From Gammaproteobacteria bacterium (lineage in GTDB: Bacteria; Pseudomonadota; Gammaproteobacteria; SMWH01), in the NCBI GenBank assembly GCA_004357005.1, contig SMWH01000049.1, positions 1 to 6,816 on the forward strand: DNA of 6,816 nt. Direction: 5' to 3'. The notes beneath the pieces are model-generated. The model had not been told where the DNA came from and did not search any database. It saw only the letters and a program-made list of their open reading frames with translations. Below are positions 6,636 through 6,816 of this stretch, one piece after another. A program made the position numbers and the translations under genes. Every line of letters begins with the position of its first letter. Within the stretch, counting starts at the first letter, position 1.

Positions 6636-6709
6636 ACGGCGCGATATGCTAGGTGGACCCTGCCCGGCTTGTCTATAGTCACATGCTATATTCGCCGCGG
6701 GATCGCATC
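6636..6709. other. Divergent intergenic region between ccmA and the disulfide reductase gene
   Basis: This 74-base gap is the only non-coding stretch of more than 7 bases in the window. It separates two divergent genes, so both promoters or their core parts must lie here or overlap the gene starts. It has AT-rich islands (TATAGT at 6674-6679 and TATATT at 6687-6692) in otherwise GC-rich DNA. Either island could serve as a -10 box for the plus-strand gene, but neither has a recognisable -35 at the right distance. The hexamer ATGCTA occurs twice, at 6646-6651 and 6683-6688. I could not recognise a known operator. Confidence 0.6.
6646..6675 (-). promoter_or_regulatory. Candidate sigma-70 promoter for the ccm operon
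   Basis: On the minus strand, TAGACA (6675-6670; five of six matches to TTGACA) is followed after 18 bases by TAGCAT (6651-6646; four of six matches to TATAAT). Transcription would begin near 6639, leaving only about 4 bases before the ccmA ATG. The position fits the head of the operon, but the match is moderate and no other signal supports it. The true promoter could lie further upstream, overlapping the divergent gene. Confidence 0.3.
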
Positions 6710-6816
6710 ATGCCGGACTACGACTACGATCTTTTTGTCATCGGGGCCGGGAGCGGCGGCGTTCGGGCGGCGCGAATGAGCGCCGCTTACGGGGCGAGAG
6801 TAGCGATCTGTGAGGA
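6710..6816 (+). CDS. gor: FAD-dependent pyridine nucleotide-disulfide reductase, probably glutathione reductase (partial, N-terminus only)
   Basis: Only the first 35 complete codons are in the window. They form a Rossmann FAD-binding unit: a beta strand YDLFVIG, the dinucleotide motif GAGSGG (residues 12-17, GxGxxG), a helix VRAARMSAAYGA, a second strand RVAIC and the acidic residue E35 that normally binds the FAD ribose. The combination GAGSGGVRAARM is typical of glutathione reductases (NADPH-dependent reduction of oxidised glutathione in the cytoplasm). The redox CxxxxC motif that would settle this lies beyond the edge, so dihydrolipoamide dehydrogenase or another family member is possible. 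ATG 6710 is chosen because it starts right at the first strand and has a weak GGGA 7 bases upstream. An in-frame ATG at 6683 would add nine atypical residues. Confidence 0.75.
   Translation, partial: MPDYDYDLFVIGAGSGGVRAARMSAAYGARVAICE

Noticed and set aside
6641..6695. Imperfect inverted repeat GCGATAT / ATATTCGC in the intergenic region as an operator
   Set aside because: The arms match only with a one-base insertion, are short and lie about 40 bases apart. This is within what chance would give and matches no operator I know.
6683..6709. In-frame ATG at 6683 as the start of the disulfide reductase
   Set aside because: It adds nine residues not typical of the family, has no ribosome site, and lies inside the likely promoter. 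ATG 6710 begins right before the FAD-binding strand.

Overview
This window is a GC-rich stretch of a bacterial chromosome, most likely from a gammaproteobacterium. It holds almost all of one operon for cytochrome c maturation (System I, Ccm), on the minus strand. The order is ccmA, ccmB, ccmC, ccmD, ccmE, ccmF, ccmG, ccmH, ccmI, read from about 6635 down to the left edge, where ccmI runs out of the window. The lineage is inferred from the complete ABCDEFGHI order, the separate ccmH and ccmI (fused in E. coli), and protein sequences that resemble gammaproteobacterial members. No marker gene fixes it further.

Right edge (6636-6816): a 74-base gap separates ccmA from the first 35 codons of a divergent, plus-strand FAD-dependent disulfide reductase that looks like glutathione reductase. 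The gap must hold the promoters of both units. Middle (3968-6635): ccmA and ccmB (ABC transporter subunits), ccmC (haem handling), ccmD (small membrane protein) and ccmE (periplasmic haem chaperone). Left half (1-3971): ccmF (haem lyase core), ccmG (periplasmic thioredoxin), ccmH (CxxC thiol protein) and ccmI (TPR apocytochrome chaperone, incomplete).

The genes form one pathway. CcmC and CcmD load haem covalently onto the histidine of CcmE. CcmAB uses ATP to release holo-CcmE. CcmG and CcmH keep the CxxCH cysteines of apocytochrome c reduced, and CcmI holds the apoprotein. CcmF, with CcmH and CcmI, transfers haem from CcmE to the apocytochrome. Every key catalytic or ligand residue I looked for is present, so the set appears functional. 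The thiol-reductant carrier (DsbD or CcdA) that System I needs is not in the window.

The operon is extremely compact. Five of eight junctions are 4-base start/stop overlaps and the other three gaps are 2 to 7 bases. I see no RNA genes, mobile elements, CRISPR arrays or clear intrinsic terminators. I found no undescribed system. The points worth a second look are small: a charged tail on CcmG, a rare-codon cluster in ccmC, a hairpin over the ccmG start region, and a ccmA start with little or no leader.
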